Source of the DNA: DATKZB01 sp035528235 | Lineage (GTDB): Bacteria; Planctomycetota; Phycisphaerae; FEN-1346 | Reading direction: 5' to 3' | DNA length: 29,002 nt | NCBI GenBank assembly: GCA_035528235.1 | Contig: DATKZB010000081.1 | Span: 1 to 29,002 of the forward strand | Shown here: positions 7,957 through 15,028 of the stretch, one piece after another | Layout: the number at the start of each line of letters is the position of its first letter | Numbering within the stretch: position 1 is the first letter of the stretch | The notes under the pieces: generated by a model | Databases searched by the model: none | Told to the model about the DNA's origin: nothing | Seen by the model: only the letters and a program-made list of their open reading frames with translations | Translations under genes and position numbers: made by a program

Positions 7957-8083
7957 GTTCAAGATTGCGTGTTTGCGCGGCGGGTCCCAGCACCCGCCGC
8001 GAAGGAATGCCGGTGGCCGTAGACGCGGTGGGTGCGGGGACCCACCGCGCACGATCTGTGGTGTGAATACGCAATCTTAGAAC
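7957..8083. repeat. MITE/REPIN-like element: terminal inverted repeats around two palindromes
   Basis: The left end GTTCAAGATTGCGT (7957-7970) is the inverted complement of the right end ACGCAATCTTAGAAC (8069-8083), apart from one extra base. Weaker matching continues outward to about 7942 and 8093 (GGAC/GTCC). Inside lie two palindromes: arms CGCGGCGGGT/ACCCGCCGCG at 7976-8001 and arms CGCGGTGGGT/ACCCACCGCG at 8024-8049, each with a 6-base loop. The C/T alternation in otherwise identical arms copies the pattern of the pair at 2040-2114. It encodes no protein and looks like a non-autonomous mobile repeat. With the hairpins at 7886-7946 it fills the gene-free stretch 7821-8118. Confidence 0.65.
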
Positions 8084-8118
8084 GCCTTAGTCCATCGCAC
8101 TTGTGAGGAGGGCCTGGC

Positions 8119-9696
8119 GTGCGGACCATCTGCGTGTGGGTGCTGGCTGCTGCCGTGTGGCCGAGCGCGGCATGGTGCGAAGAGACGCCGGTCGCGAAGG
8201 CGGGCGACGTTATTCTCGAGGTCGACTTCGAGGCCACCGACGCCCTGGCGGCTTGGCCCGGCCGCATGGGCACGCCGAAACTCGGCGCCGGCTGCGGGGG
8301 CGGCCGGGCCCTGTGCATCGAGTCGGCCGACGCATCGAGCGGGGCCAACGTCTCAATCGTCCTTCCGGCCAAGCGCCTCCGCGGATGCAAGGTCCTCCTG
8401 TCGGCCATGGTCAAGGCCGAGAATGTCTCGGACAGGCCGAACGCCTGGAACGGCATCAAGTTCATGGCGCCGATCGACGCCGAGAGTGGCAAGACGTGGC
8501 CACAGGCCACCATCGGCGTCGGGTCCTTCGACTGGCGGCCCGTCGTCTGGCTGGCTCGCGTGCCCGAGGACGCCAGGGCGATGTCGCTCGTCCTGGGCCT
8601 GGAACGCGTGACGGGCAAGGTCTGGTTCGATAGCGTCAAGGTGTCCGTCCGCCGCGGGCCCGTGACGCCCAAACCGCGCCGCCCCGGCCCCGTGTACAAG
8701 GGGCATGACCTGCCGCGCCTGCGCGGCGCCATGGTCAGCCCGAACGCAACGGCCGACGACCTGCGGACCTTCGGCAGAGAGTGGGGGGCCAACTGCATCC
8801 GCTGGCAACTGTTCGGCTTCAAGCCCGGCTTCGACACGGCCGACCTCAAGGAGTACGACCGGCGGCTGGAGGCGGAACTCAAGAAACTCGATGCCGCGAT
8901 ACCCGTGTGCGAGGAGGTGGGCCTCGTGGTCGTCGTGGACCTCCACACGGGTCCCGGTCACTGGGCCGAGCCGCCCCGGAGCCTGTTCACGAGCCGCCGC
9001 ATGCAGGACCGTTTCGTCGAAATCTGGGAGCAGATCGCCCGCCGGTACAAGGACGCCCGGTGCATCTGGGGCTACGACCTGCTGAACGAGCCGCTTGAGG
9101 AAGGGGCCGCCGACGACACCCTCGACTGGCAGGAACTGGCCGAGAAGACGGCCCGCGCGATCCGGAAGATCGACCCGCGGCGGTGCCTCATCGTCGAGCC
9201 GGCCCCGTGGGGCGGCCCCGACGCCCTGAAACAGTTCCTGCCCATCGACGTGCCGGGCGTCGTCTACAGCGTGCACATGTATAATCCCTTTGCCTTCACG
9301 CACCAGGGCGTCTTCGACCTGAAGCAGAAGGCCGTCCGGTACCCCGGCGAGATCGACGGCAGGATGTGGGACCGGGCCGCCCTGGAGGCGTCGCTGGGAC
9401 CGGCCATTGCGTTCCAGAAGACCTACGGCGTGCACATCTACCTGGGCGAGTTCTCGGCCATCCGCTGGGCGCCGGACCAAAGCGCCTGCCGCTATATCAG
9501 CGATTGCATCGAGATCTTTGAGAAGCACGGGTGGGACTGGACGTACCACGCCTTCCGCGAATGGTCCGGCTGGAGCGTGGAGCACGGCGAGGACCGCGCC
9601 GACGATGCACCCACGAAGGAGCCGACCGACCGCAAGAAACTGCTCCTGGAGTGGTTCGCCAAGAACACCAAGCCCGCCTGGACCAAGACCCGCTGA
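8119..9696 (+). CDS. Secreted glycoside hydrolase, GH5 (cellulase) family
   Basis: This is a retaining glycosidase probably acting on beta-glucans or mannans; the exact substrate is unknown. The 525-residue protein starts at GTG 8119 with GAGGAGG (8104-8110) upstream. It has a Sec-type signal peptide (MRTICVWVLAAAVWPSAAWC). A beta-sandwich, carbohydrate-binding-like region spans about residues 30-180, and a (beta/alpha)8 GH5 domain runs from about residue 200 to 515. The acid/base is Glu324 in DLLNEP. The nucleophile is Glu444 in YLGEFSAIRW. SVHMYNPF provides the usual His/Tyr between them. The gene is not metabolically linked to the flanking energy operons. It could feed the fermentation that produces H2 and formate. 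Confidence 0.9.
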   Translation: MRTICVWVLAAAVWPSAAWCEETPVAKAGDVILEVDFEATDALAAWPGRMGTPKLGAGCGGGRALCIESADASSGANVSIVLPAKRLRGCKVLLSAMVKAENVSDRPNAWNGIKFMAPIDAESGKTWPQATIGVGSFDWRPVVWLARVPEDARAMSLVLGLERVTGKVWFDSVKVSVRRGPVTPKPRRPGPVYKGHDLPRLRGAMVSPNATADDLRTFGREWGANCIRWQLFGFKPGFDTADLKEYDRRLEAELKKLDAAIPVCEEVGLVVVVDLHTGPGHWAEPPRSLFTSRRMQDRFVEIWEQIARRYKDARCIWGYDLLNEPLEEGAADDTLDWQELAEKTARAIRKIDPRRCLIVEPAPWGGPDALKQFLPIDVPGVVYSVHMYNPFAFTHQGVFDLKQKAVRYPGEIDGRMWDRAALEASLGPAIAFQKTYGVHIYLGEFSAIRWAPDQSACRYISDCIEIFEKHGWDWTYHAFREWSGWSVEHGEDRADDAPTKEPTDRKKLLLEWFAKNTKPAWTKTR

Positions 9697-9717
9697 CGGG
9701 CACGGCCTGAAGAATCG

Positions 9718-9745
9718 GGGGAGCCGCGATGCGTCGCGACTCCCC
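9718..9745. terminator. Bidirectional terminator-like hairpin between convergent genes
   Basis: GGGGAG-C-CGCGA (9718-9729) pairs with TCGCG-A-CTCCCC (9734-9745) around a TGCG loop, with one internal mismatch. It lies 22 bases after the GH5 stop on the + strand and 24 bases after the TAG stop at 9769 on the - strand. It is therefore placed to end both transcripts. Neither side has a strong T-tract. Confidence 0.5.
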
Positions 9746-9768
9746 AAGGTCATCCAGCAACGGGTTTC

Positions 9769-10671
9769 CTACTTGAGTTCGTTCCAGGCGTCTTCCTGTT
9801 TCCAGTCGAACGGTCCAAGTTCGGGCTGGACGCGGACGGCGAACTTGCCTTTGACGCCATCTGGTACTCGCCACGAGTACCCGCAGGAGCCGCCTCAGCC
9901 ATACTCGAACTCGCCGGCCTGGAGGACCTTGCCGGCCTTGTCGACAATCTCCAACTTCGGTGGCGGCCTCCGCTCCTTACCCTTCATCGCGCCGGGCGCC
10001 CACTGTTCGCCACCCTGGCCGACCAGGGCCAGACCGATGGACACGGTGCGTTCCCGCTGCTGCACGTCGACCTTGGCAACCAGGGGCGGGCCGATGGGGA
10101 GGGCCAACGTTTCGTTGGCGGGGACCTCGAACGGCTGGTCGGCCCCGGACGAGCGGAGCATCCACGTCGTCCCGGCGGCGTCGTACCCCTCGAACAGCAC
10201 GACCGTCTCACCCGGCGCGATGGACTTCGGCTCAACCATGACCTGGCACGGCCCGGCGATGTAGGCCGCAGGCCGGCCGTCGGGACCTTGGACGCGCAGG
10301 GGATCCTGGGCCTGGAATGGACGGTCGATGTACGTGCGGGCCGCCTGGCCGACGTTCCGCATTTCGGCGCGCAGCTGCACGGGCCGGCCGACGGCGTGGG
10401 CGTCGGTCTCGGCGGCGAGGCGCGTCTGGAGACCGTTGCGCACGGGGCCCCACCCGTCGGCGGTGTGGCTGGGCGCCGCGGCGGCTGAAACAGGGGCGGG
10501 GTGATCACGATGGCCATCGGGTGCGGCGTGCAGCTGGTGGATCGTCGTGTTGCAGGCAAGGACCGACGCCGCGGCAGACGAGACGATGGCCATGGTTTCG
10601 CGCGGGCGCCATCGGACGAGCCTGCAAGCATTTGACCGGGCGGACGGACTGGCGGTCCCTGGCGCGCCCAC
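9769..10671 (-). CDS. Putative lipoprotein with in-frame TGA: candidate new selenoprotein
   Basis: The family is not recognised. The frame from ATG 10671 (or ATG 10593, 26 residues later) runs to TGA at 9897-9895 and then stays open for 41 codons to TAG at 9771-9769. The total is 300 residues including the predicted Sec259. The N-terminus has a hydrophobic stretch ending in SVLAC, a lipobox-like site. A beta-sandwich-like region follows (VGRPVQLRAEMRNVG, IAPGETVVLFEGYD). The TGA sits in EFEYG-U-GGSCGYSWRVP and the tail ends FDWKQEDAWNELK, which is protein-like. A perfect 8-bp hairpin begins 14 bases after the TGA, with its loop at +22 to +24, as expected of a bacterial SECIS. U-x3-C could form a redox pair. 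Alternatives are a true stop at 9895, or a Cys codon lost by mutation or sequencing error. Confidence 0.65.
9863..9881 (-). promoter_or_regulatory. Candidate bacterial SECIS hairpin
   Basis: On the minus strand GGTACTCG (9881-9874) and CGAGTACC (9870-9863) form a perfect 8-bp stem around the loop TGG (9873-9871). The loop lies 22-24 bases after the TGA at 9897-9895. Known bacterial SECIS elements have an apical loop roughly 16-37 bases downstream with a G among its first two bases, and this fits both. The 3' arm forces the codons CGA, GTA and CCA, which are unusual in this G/C-ending coding environment. That suggests selection on RNA structure. Confidence 0.6.
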
Positions 10672-10903
10672 GCTCCAGTGGATCGACGGCGAGGTCGCAG
10701 TGCGCCCGCCCGCGGCGCGCGGGTGGTTGCGGCGGTGGCAAGAATCGCTCGGTCTGGGCGACGGCGGTGTTGTTCGGTGGGGGTCGCGAGGCGTTCCGCG
10801 CCGTATATTTCACAATGCGACGCCGCCACACTGGCGCGCGCCGTCGCGCTCGCGTTCGCGCGGCGTGCGGCGTGATGTTTTTTATCGAAGATGGATTTTC
10901 CTG

Positions 10904-10933
10904 TTGACGCGTTCGCGCCGCGGCCTCTAGAAT
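10904..10933 (+). promoter_or_regulatory. Sigma70-type promoter of the group 4 hydrogenase-Mrp operon
   Basis: The -35 hexamer TTGACG (10904-10909) and -10 hexamer TAGAAT (10928-10933) are 18 bases apart and 84 bases before the first start codon. The -10 box is identical to that of the tRNA-Lys promoter at 27421-27426. Transcription should start near 10940. Confidence 0.65.
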
Positions 10934-10951
10934 CCCGCGTCATTTTGAGTC

Positions 10952-10986
10952 TGGTGTCCATCACTTCTGGACTTTTGCGGACACCA
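10952..10986 (+). promoter_or_regulatory. Leader inverted repeat in the 5' UTR of the hydrogenase operon
   Basis: TGGTGTCC (10952-10959) and GGACACCA (10979-10986) are perfect complements separated by 19 bases. An inner GTCC/GGAC pair could form an alternative hairpin. It lies just after the predicted transcription start, so it could be an operator for a dimeric repressor or an RNA structure affecting elongation or mRNA stability. Confidence 0.4.
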
Positions 10987-11017
10987 TCGCACGACGGTGC
11001 TGGCAAGGGAGCCCGTG

Positions 11018-12079
11018 GTGTCGAAGACAAGCTTTGTGAGTGAGGCTGCGCTGCTGCGCCTCCTGGGGTCGATCGGGGGGCGCGACGTGTACGGGGCCGT
11101 GCGCCGCGAGCGGAGCCCCGAGTATAGTCATATCGAGAAGATTCAGGATGCCGATTTGGCCTGGCGCGAACCGCGCCCGGCCGCCAGCCCGAAGGCCTTC
11201 CTCCAGCCCGCTGTCGAGCGTGTAGCGGTCTACACAAATCGTGGGGTCGACGAAGCCGAGTCCGCGCCGGTTGGCAAGCCACGGGCGCTGGTCGGTCTGC
11301 GGGCCTGCGACCTTGTGGCCATCGCCTACCTGGACAAGGTCTTTCGCGAGGGCGTCTGCGCCGACCCGTTCTACGAGGTCCGGCGGCGGAATGAACTCGT
11401 GATCTCGGCCGATTGCGTGGCGGTGCACGAGAACTGTTTCTGCACGGCCGTGGGGGGGCAGCCGTTCGCGGAGAGCGGGTTCGACCTGAATATCACGCCG
11501 CTGGCGTCGGGCTACCTGGTGGACGTGGGAACGGCGGCGGGGCAGGAACTGGTGGACGGTTTGGGGGATGCCGCCGCCGAGCCGACCGAGGACCAGTTGC
11601 GGGAACGCCGGGAAGCCCGGGCCGAGTCCGTCGAGCAGATCAAGGCCCAGAGCCAGGGCCTGAAGGTCTCGGACGACCTCCAGGAGGCCCTGCTGGCGAA
11701 GCAGGATTCCAAGGACCTGAGCGAGATGGCCACGCGGTGCGTCGAGTGCGCCGCCTGCACCTTCATCTGCCCGACGTGCCACTGTTTCTACCTGTACGAC
11801 CAGGTGGGCGGCGGGGAAAAGTTCGAGCGGGTTCGCACGTGGGACTCGTGCATTCTGGGCGACTACTCGCGCATGGCCGGGCCGGCGGGGGCCAAGCCGA
11901 GCCCGCGGCCGAGCCTTCGGAACCGGTGCGCCAACCGGCTGCTCCACAAGTACGCGTTCAGCCCGCAGCAGTACGGGATGCTCGGGTGCACGGGCTGCGG
12001 GCGATGCATCGAGGCGTGTTACGGCGGGATCGATATCCGCGAGGTTCTGAGGGAGTTGAGCGGTGACACGAGCCGTTGA
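11018..12079 (+). CDS. Sulfhydrogenase beta (HydB)/AsrA-like Fe-S protein
   Basis: This is an electron-transfer subunit that usually pairs with a HydG/AsrB-like flavoprotein. The 353-residue protein has an N-terminal domain with conserved GLRACD (C97) and CVAVHENCFC (C133, C140, C142). Two [4Fe-4S] ferredoxin motifs follow: C241, C244, C247, C251 (CVECAACTFIC) and C324, C327, C330, C334 (CTGCGRCIEAC). The GTG at 11018 follows AAGGGAG (11005-11011). GTG 10997 is possible but adds seven residues without a better site. It is the first gene of the operon and overlaps the next by 17 bases. Hydrogenase beta subunits and sulfite reductase A subunits share this architecture. The downstream genes favour a role in the hydrogenase complex. 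Confidence 0.85.
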   Translation: MSKTSFVSEAALLRLLGSIGGRDVYGAVRRERSPEYSHIEKIQDADLAWREPRPAASPKAFLQPAVERVAVYTNRGVDEAESAPVGKPRALVGLRACDLVAIAYLDKVFREGVCADPFYEVRRRNELVISADCVAVHENCFCTAVGGQPFAESGFDLNITPLASGYLVDVGTAAGQELVDGLGDAAAEPTEDQLRERREARAESVEQIKAQSQGLKVSDDLQEALLAKQDSKDLSEMATRCVECAACTFICPTCHCFYLYDQVGGGEKFERVRTWDSCILGDYSRMAGPAGAKPSPRPSLRNRCANRLLHKYAFSPQQYGMLGCTGCGRCIEACYGGIDIREVLRELSGDTSR

Positions 12080-12896
12080 GGCCAATCCGTATGCGCCGCA
12101 GGTTGCCCGGCTCAGCCGGGTGATCGACGAGACGCCTACCATCAAGACGTTCTGTTTCGATTTGGAGAAGCCCCTGGAGTTCCGCGCCGGCCAGTTCATC
12201 CAACTGGGCGTGCCGGGCCTGGGCGAGGCGCCGTTCACGCCGTCCAGTTCGCCGCTGGAGCCGGGGCACCTGGAAGTCACCGTGCTGAAGACGGGCGGCG
12301 TGACGGAGCGGCTGCACCGGATGGCCGAGGGCGACATCTGCACCTTGCGGGGGCCCTATGGCAAGGGGTACCCGGTCGAGAAACTCGAGGGCCGCGACGT
12401 CGTCGTCGTGGGCGGCGGCGTGGGGCTGGCCCCGTTGCGGGCGCTTATCTATCAACTGTTCTCCATGACCGACCGTCTCGGGAAGGTCGTCATCAAGAAC
12501 GGGGCGCGGGAATCGGCCGAACTCCTCTTCCGCCGCCAGTACGCCCAGTGGGCCGCGCGCGACAAGGTGACCTTCGAGGCGACCATCGACAACGCCCAGG
12601 CCGGCTGGGACGGCCACGTGGGCGTCGTCACCACGATCCTGGAGAACCTGCCGGCCGAGGTCGACGTGCCCAACGCGTACGCGTTCACGTGCGGGCCGGA
12701 GATCATGCTGCGGTTCGTCACGTTCACGCTCATCGAGAAGGGCTTCGATGCCGAGCATATCTACCTGTCGATGAACCGGCGGATGAGTTGCGGCGTCGGC
12801 AAGTGCGGGCGCTGCAACGTCGGGCCGCACTACCTGTGCAAAGACGGGCCCGACATGTGTTACGCCAAGGTCAAGGACTACCCGAATGTCTTCTGA
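12063..12896 (+). CDS. Sulfhydrogenase gamma (HydG)/AsrB-like FAD/NAD(P)H reductase
   Basis: This diaphorase subunit passes electrons between NAD(P)H and Fe-S carriers. Residues 10-105 form the FAD-binding barrel (FRAGQFIQL, EAPFTPSSSP). Residues 112-225 form the nucleotide-binding domain with GGGVGLAPLR. The C-terminus has a [2Fe-2S] motif C243, C248, C251, C259 (SCGVGKCGRC...C), as in dihydroorotate dehydrogenase B electron-transfer subunits. The GTG start at 12063 follows GAGGGAG and overlaps the previous gene by 17 bases. The 277-residue length is normal. With the HydB-like subunit it supplies an NAD(P)H-reactive arm to the hydrogenase. NAD versus NADP preference cannot be read from the sequence. 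Confidence 0.9.
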   Translation: MTRAVEANPYAPQVARLSRVIDETPTIKTFCFDLEKPLEFRAGQFIQLGVPGLGEAPFTPSSSPLEPGHLEVTVLKTGGVTERLHRMAEGDICTLRGPYGKGYPVEKLEGRDVVVVGGGVGLAPLRALIYQLFSMTDRLGKVVIKNGARESAELLFRRQYAQWAARDKVTFEATIDNAQAGWDGHVGVVTTILENLPAEVDVPNAYAFTCGPEIMLRFVTFTLIEKGFDAEHIYLSMNRRMSCGVGKCGRCNVGPHYLCKDGPDMCYAKVKDYPNVF

Positions 12897-14505
12897 GGGC
12901 TCGACCCAGGTCGCCGAGGCCACCAACGCGCGGTGCCTGCTGTGCAACGTCGGGTGCCCGGTCCGCGCCACGAGCGCCGGGCCGGACCACTACGTGCCCG
13001 ACTACGTGCCCCATGCGGGCTACGCGGGGCTGTGCGGGCGGGGCAGCGTGCTGGTCGAGTTGCTCGACCATCCCGGGCGCCTGCTGGGCGCCTGTTGCGG
13101 CGGGCCCGACGCGTGCGAGCCGGCCGAGACGGCGGCTGCCGCCCGGCAGGTGGCCGAGGCGCTTCGCGGCGGGGCGTCGAGCGCCATCATCGTCGACGGC
13201 AACACCGACCTGGACACGTTGGCGACGGTGGGCCGTTTGGCCGCCGACGTGGGTGCACGCTGGGCCGTCTACGTGCCGCCGGGCGATGCCGGCCTGGTGC
13301 ACGGCCTGGACAAGAGCGGTTGCCGGTTCGTCGGGCCCGAGAGCCTGGCCGATGCCGACGCGCTCCTGGTTATCGGCAACATCTACGCCACGCATCCCGT
13401 GGCGGCGCACTGGACCTTCAAGGCCAAGCGGAAGCACCCGCGGATGCCGCGGCTGCTGATCGGCGACCCGGCGACCGCGACGGCCAAGTTCGCGACAGGG
13501 CTGTACGAGCCCGCGCTGGGCGTGGGCGAGGCCGCCCGCGCGGTGGCGGCGATCGCGACTGGCCGAACCGATGCGCTCGGGCCGGACGCGGCCGCGCTCG
13601 CGCGGTGGAAAGGGCAACTGGCGGCAGCCAAGAACCCGGCCATCGTGGTGGGGGCCGACCTGGGGTATGTCGACGCCCGGGCGCTGGCGTCCGAGGTGGC
13701 GGTCCTGGCCGAGGCCCTGGGCGCGATGGTCTGCCCGCTGACGACGTGCGGTGGGGCGTGGGGGGCGCTGCGTGTGGCGGCGGCCTGTGGCGGCACGTGC
13801 CCGGTCGAGATCCTTTCGAAACCGCTGGACGCGTTGCTGGTGATCGGGGCGGACCTCGCCTCGACGCTGGGGGCGGGGGCGGCGCCCGCGGCCGCTAATC
13901 TGATGTACATCGGTCCGATGCCGAACCGTCTGAGCCGGCGGGCGTCGATCGTCATACCCGCGGCGTTTCCGTTCGAGACGGCGGGCCGGGCGCTGCTCGG
14001 GCCCGACCGCCTTGTTGAGTGTGAACCTCTTATGGCGCCGCCCGCCGGCGTTTCGACGGTCCGCGAGGTCCTCGAAATGGCCGGCTCCCCAGGCGGCGTC
14101 CAAGCCGGGTCCCCGGCCCCCTGTGCGGCGCCCGAAATGCCCATCCGGACAGGTGGGCGAGCAGGAGAATGCAAGGGTGTAGTGCTGGCGCTGGCTGCCG
14201 ACGCCGTCGATTTCGACGATGGCAGCCTGACGCGCTTGGCTTCGTGGCCGCAGTCGGTCAGGGATCGGCCGGTCCTCGTCATGGCCCAGTCGGACGCCGA
14301 GGCCCTGGGCCTGGCTGACGCCGAGGGCGCTGTCATTGAGGGGCCGGGCGGCTCGGCGGAGGTTGAGGTCGTGACGAGTGCGACGCATCGGGCGGGACAG
14401 GGCCGGGTCAGCGCCGCCTTCGCCGAGGTCCGCGACGTGTTTGGGTGGACCTGGGACGGCGTGCGGCCCGGCGACCCCGTCTGCGTGACGGTCCGAAAGG
14501 CGTAG
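12886..14505 (+). CDS. Molybdopterin-oxidoreductase-like Fe-S protein (NuoG/FwdB-like) without visible Mo ligand
   Basis: The 539-residue protein has the N-terminal [4Fe-4S] motif of this superfamily: C17, C20, C24 and C50, followed by GRGSVLVELLDHPGRLL, the typical CxxGRxxxExLxHPxRL pattern. The middle has Rossmann-type segments (SLADADALLVIGNIYATHP, KHPRMPRLLIGDP). The end resembles a molybdopterin-dinucleotide-binding domain (GLADAEGAVIEGPGG). At the position where formate or formylmethanofuran dehydrogenases carry Cys or Sec (usually followed by HxP), the sequence reads YVPPGDAGLVHG, with neither. Like NuoG it may therefore be an electron relay, not a formate dehydrogenase. The ATG at 12886 has AAGGA at 12873-12877 and overlaps the previous gene by 11 bases. 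Confidence 0.75.
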   Translation: MSSEGSTQVAEATNARCLLCNVGCPVRATSAGPDHYVPDYVPHAGYAGLCGRGSVLVELLDHPGRLLGACCGGPDACEPAETAAAARQVAEALRGGASSAIIVDGNTDLDTLATVGRLAADVGARWAVYVPPGDAGLVHGLDKSGCRFVGPESLADADALLVIGNIYATHPVAAHWTFKAKRKHPRMPRLLIGDPATATAKFATGLYEPALGVGEAARAVAAIATGRTDALGPDAAALARWKGQLAAAKNPAIVVGADLGYVDARALASEVAVLAEALGAMVCPLTTCGGAWGALRVAAACGGTCPVEILSKPLDALLVIGADLASTLGAGAAPAAANLMYIGPMPNRLSRRASIVIPAAFPFETAGRALLGPDRLVECEPLMAPPAGVSTVREVLEMAGSPGGVQAGSPAPCAAPEMPIRTGGRAGECKGVVLALAADAVDFDDGSLTRLASWPQSVRDRPVLVMAQSDAEALGLADAEGAVIEGPGGSAEVEVVTSATHRAGQGRVSAAFAEVRDVFGWTWDGVRPGDPVCVTVRKA

Positions 14506-14518
14506 TGGAGAGACGAGG

Positions 14519-15022
14519 ATGCCCGAAACGACAACCGCCGCGTCCGTCGAGAAGCGGGTCGTGCTCGACCTGGACCGGTGCATCGAGTGCAAGTCGTGCA
14601 TGGCGGCGTGCTACTACGGGCACGGGCGGATGACGGGCGTCAGTTTCGTCGACATCGGCCCGGCGGTGCTGCCCATCGTGTGCCGGCAGTGCGGCGACCC
14701 GGCGTGCGTCGAGGTGTGTCCGGCCAAGGCGATGCAGCGAGACGAGCGCGGCGTGGTGGCCCGGGGCATCTTCAGTTGCCGCGGGTGCGGGTCGTGCGCG
14801 CGGGCTTGCCCGTTTGGCATCCTGAGCCTCGAGATGGTCGGGCACCAGATCGCCAAGTGCGACCTGTGCGAAGACCGGCTGGGCCGGGGTCTGACGCCGC
14901 GATGCGTAGCCGTGTGTCCGACCGGCGCGCTTCGGTTTGCCACGATGGACGAGATCGAAGCGGAAGGACTGACGGTGCTCGGCGGGCGCATTGCCGGGGA
15001 CCATCCGATTAGGCGGAGGTAG
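14519..15022 (+). CDS. HycB/HydN-like ferredoxin with four [4Fe-4S] clusters
   Basis: This soluble electron-transfer subunit carries sixteen cysteines in four groups: C21/24/27/31, C55/58/63/67, C87/90/93/97 and C114/117/129/133. That is the exact HycB/CooF/HydN layout. It bridges a catalytic or redox arm, here the NuoG-like and HydBG-like proteins, to the membrane hydrogenase core encoded next. The ATG at 14519 has GGAG at 14507-14510. It lies 13 bases after the preceding gene and 6 bases before the membrane subunit gene. Its 167 residues are slightly shorter than E. coli HycB. Confidence 0.92.
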   Translation: MPETTTAASVEKRVVLDLDRCIECKSCMAACYYGHGRMTGVSFVDIGPAVLPIVCRQCGDPACVEVCPAKAMQRDERGVVARGIFSCRGCGSCARACPFGILSLEMVGHQIAKCDLCEDRLGRGLTPRCVAVCPTGALRFATMDEIEAEGLTVLGGRIAGDHPIRRR

Positions 15023-15028
15023 CCGAGC

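Larger units (their letters stand above)
10672..11017. other. Intergenic region between the divergent lipoprotein gene and the group 4 hydrogenase operon
   Basis: No gene is supported. The right part carries a good promoter (10904-10933) and a leader inverted repeat (10952-10986) for the + strand operon. The left part, upstream of the minus-strand lipoprotein gene, shows no convincing -35/-10 pair. It has an A/T-rich patch around 10802-10814 (TATATTTCACAAT on +) that could hold its promoter. Confidence 0.5.

Noticed and set aside
7886..8744. 15-base string CATGGTCAGCCCGAA shared by the post-folD hairpin and the GH5 gene
   Set aside because: One exact match of this length is near chance expectation for a biased 29-kb sequence, and no other similarity extends it.
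9984..11282. 432-codon minus-strand frame overlapping the candidate selenoprotein and the HydB-like start
   Set aside because: Its product is Arg/Pro/Ser-rich and unstructured, while the alternative frame has a lipobox-like start and beta-strand-like content.
12886..14505. Calling this gene a formate dehydrogenase (FdhF/FdhA)
   Set aside because: No Cys/Sec-His-x-Pro metal ligand is visible and the protein is short.
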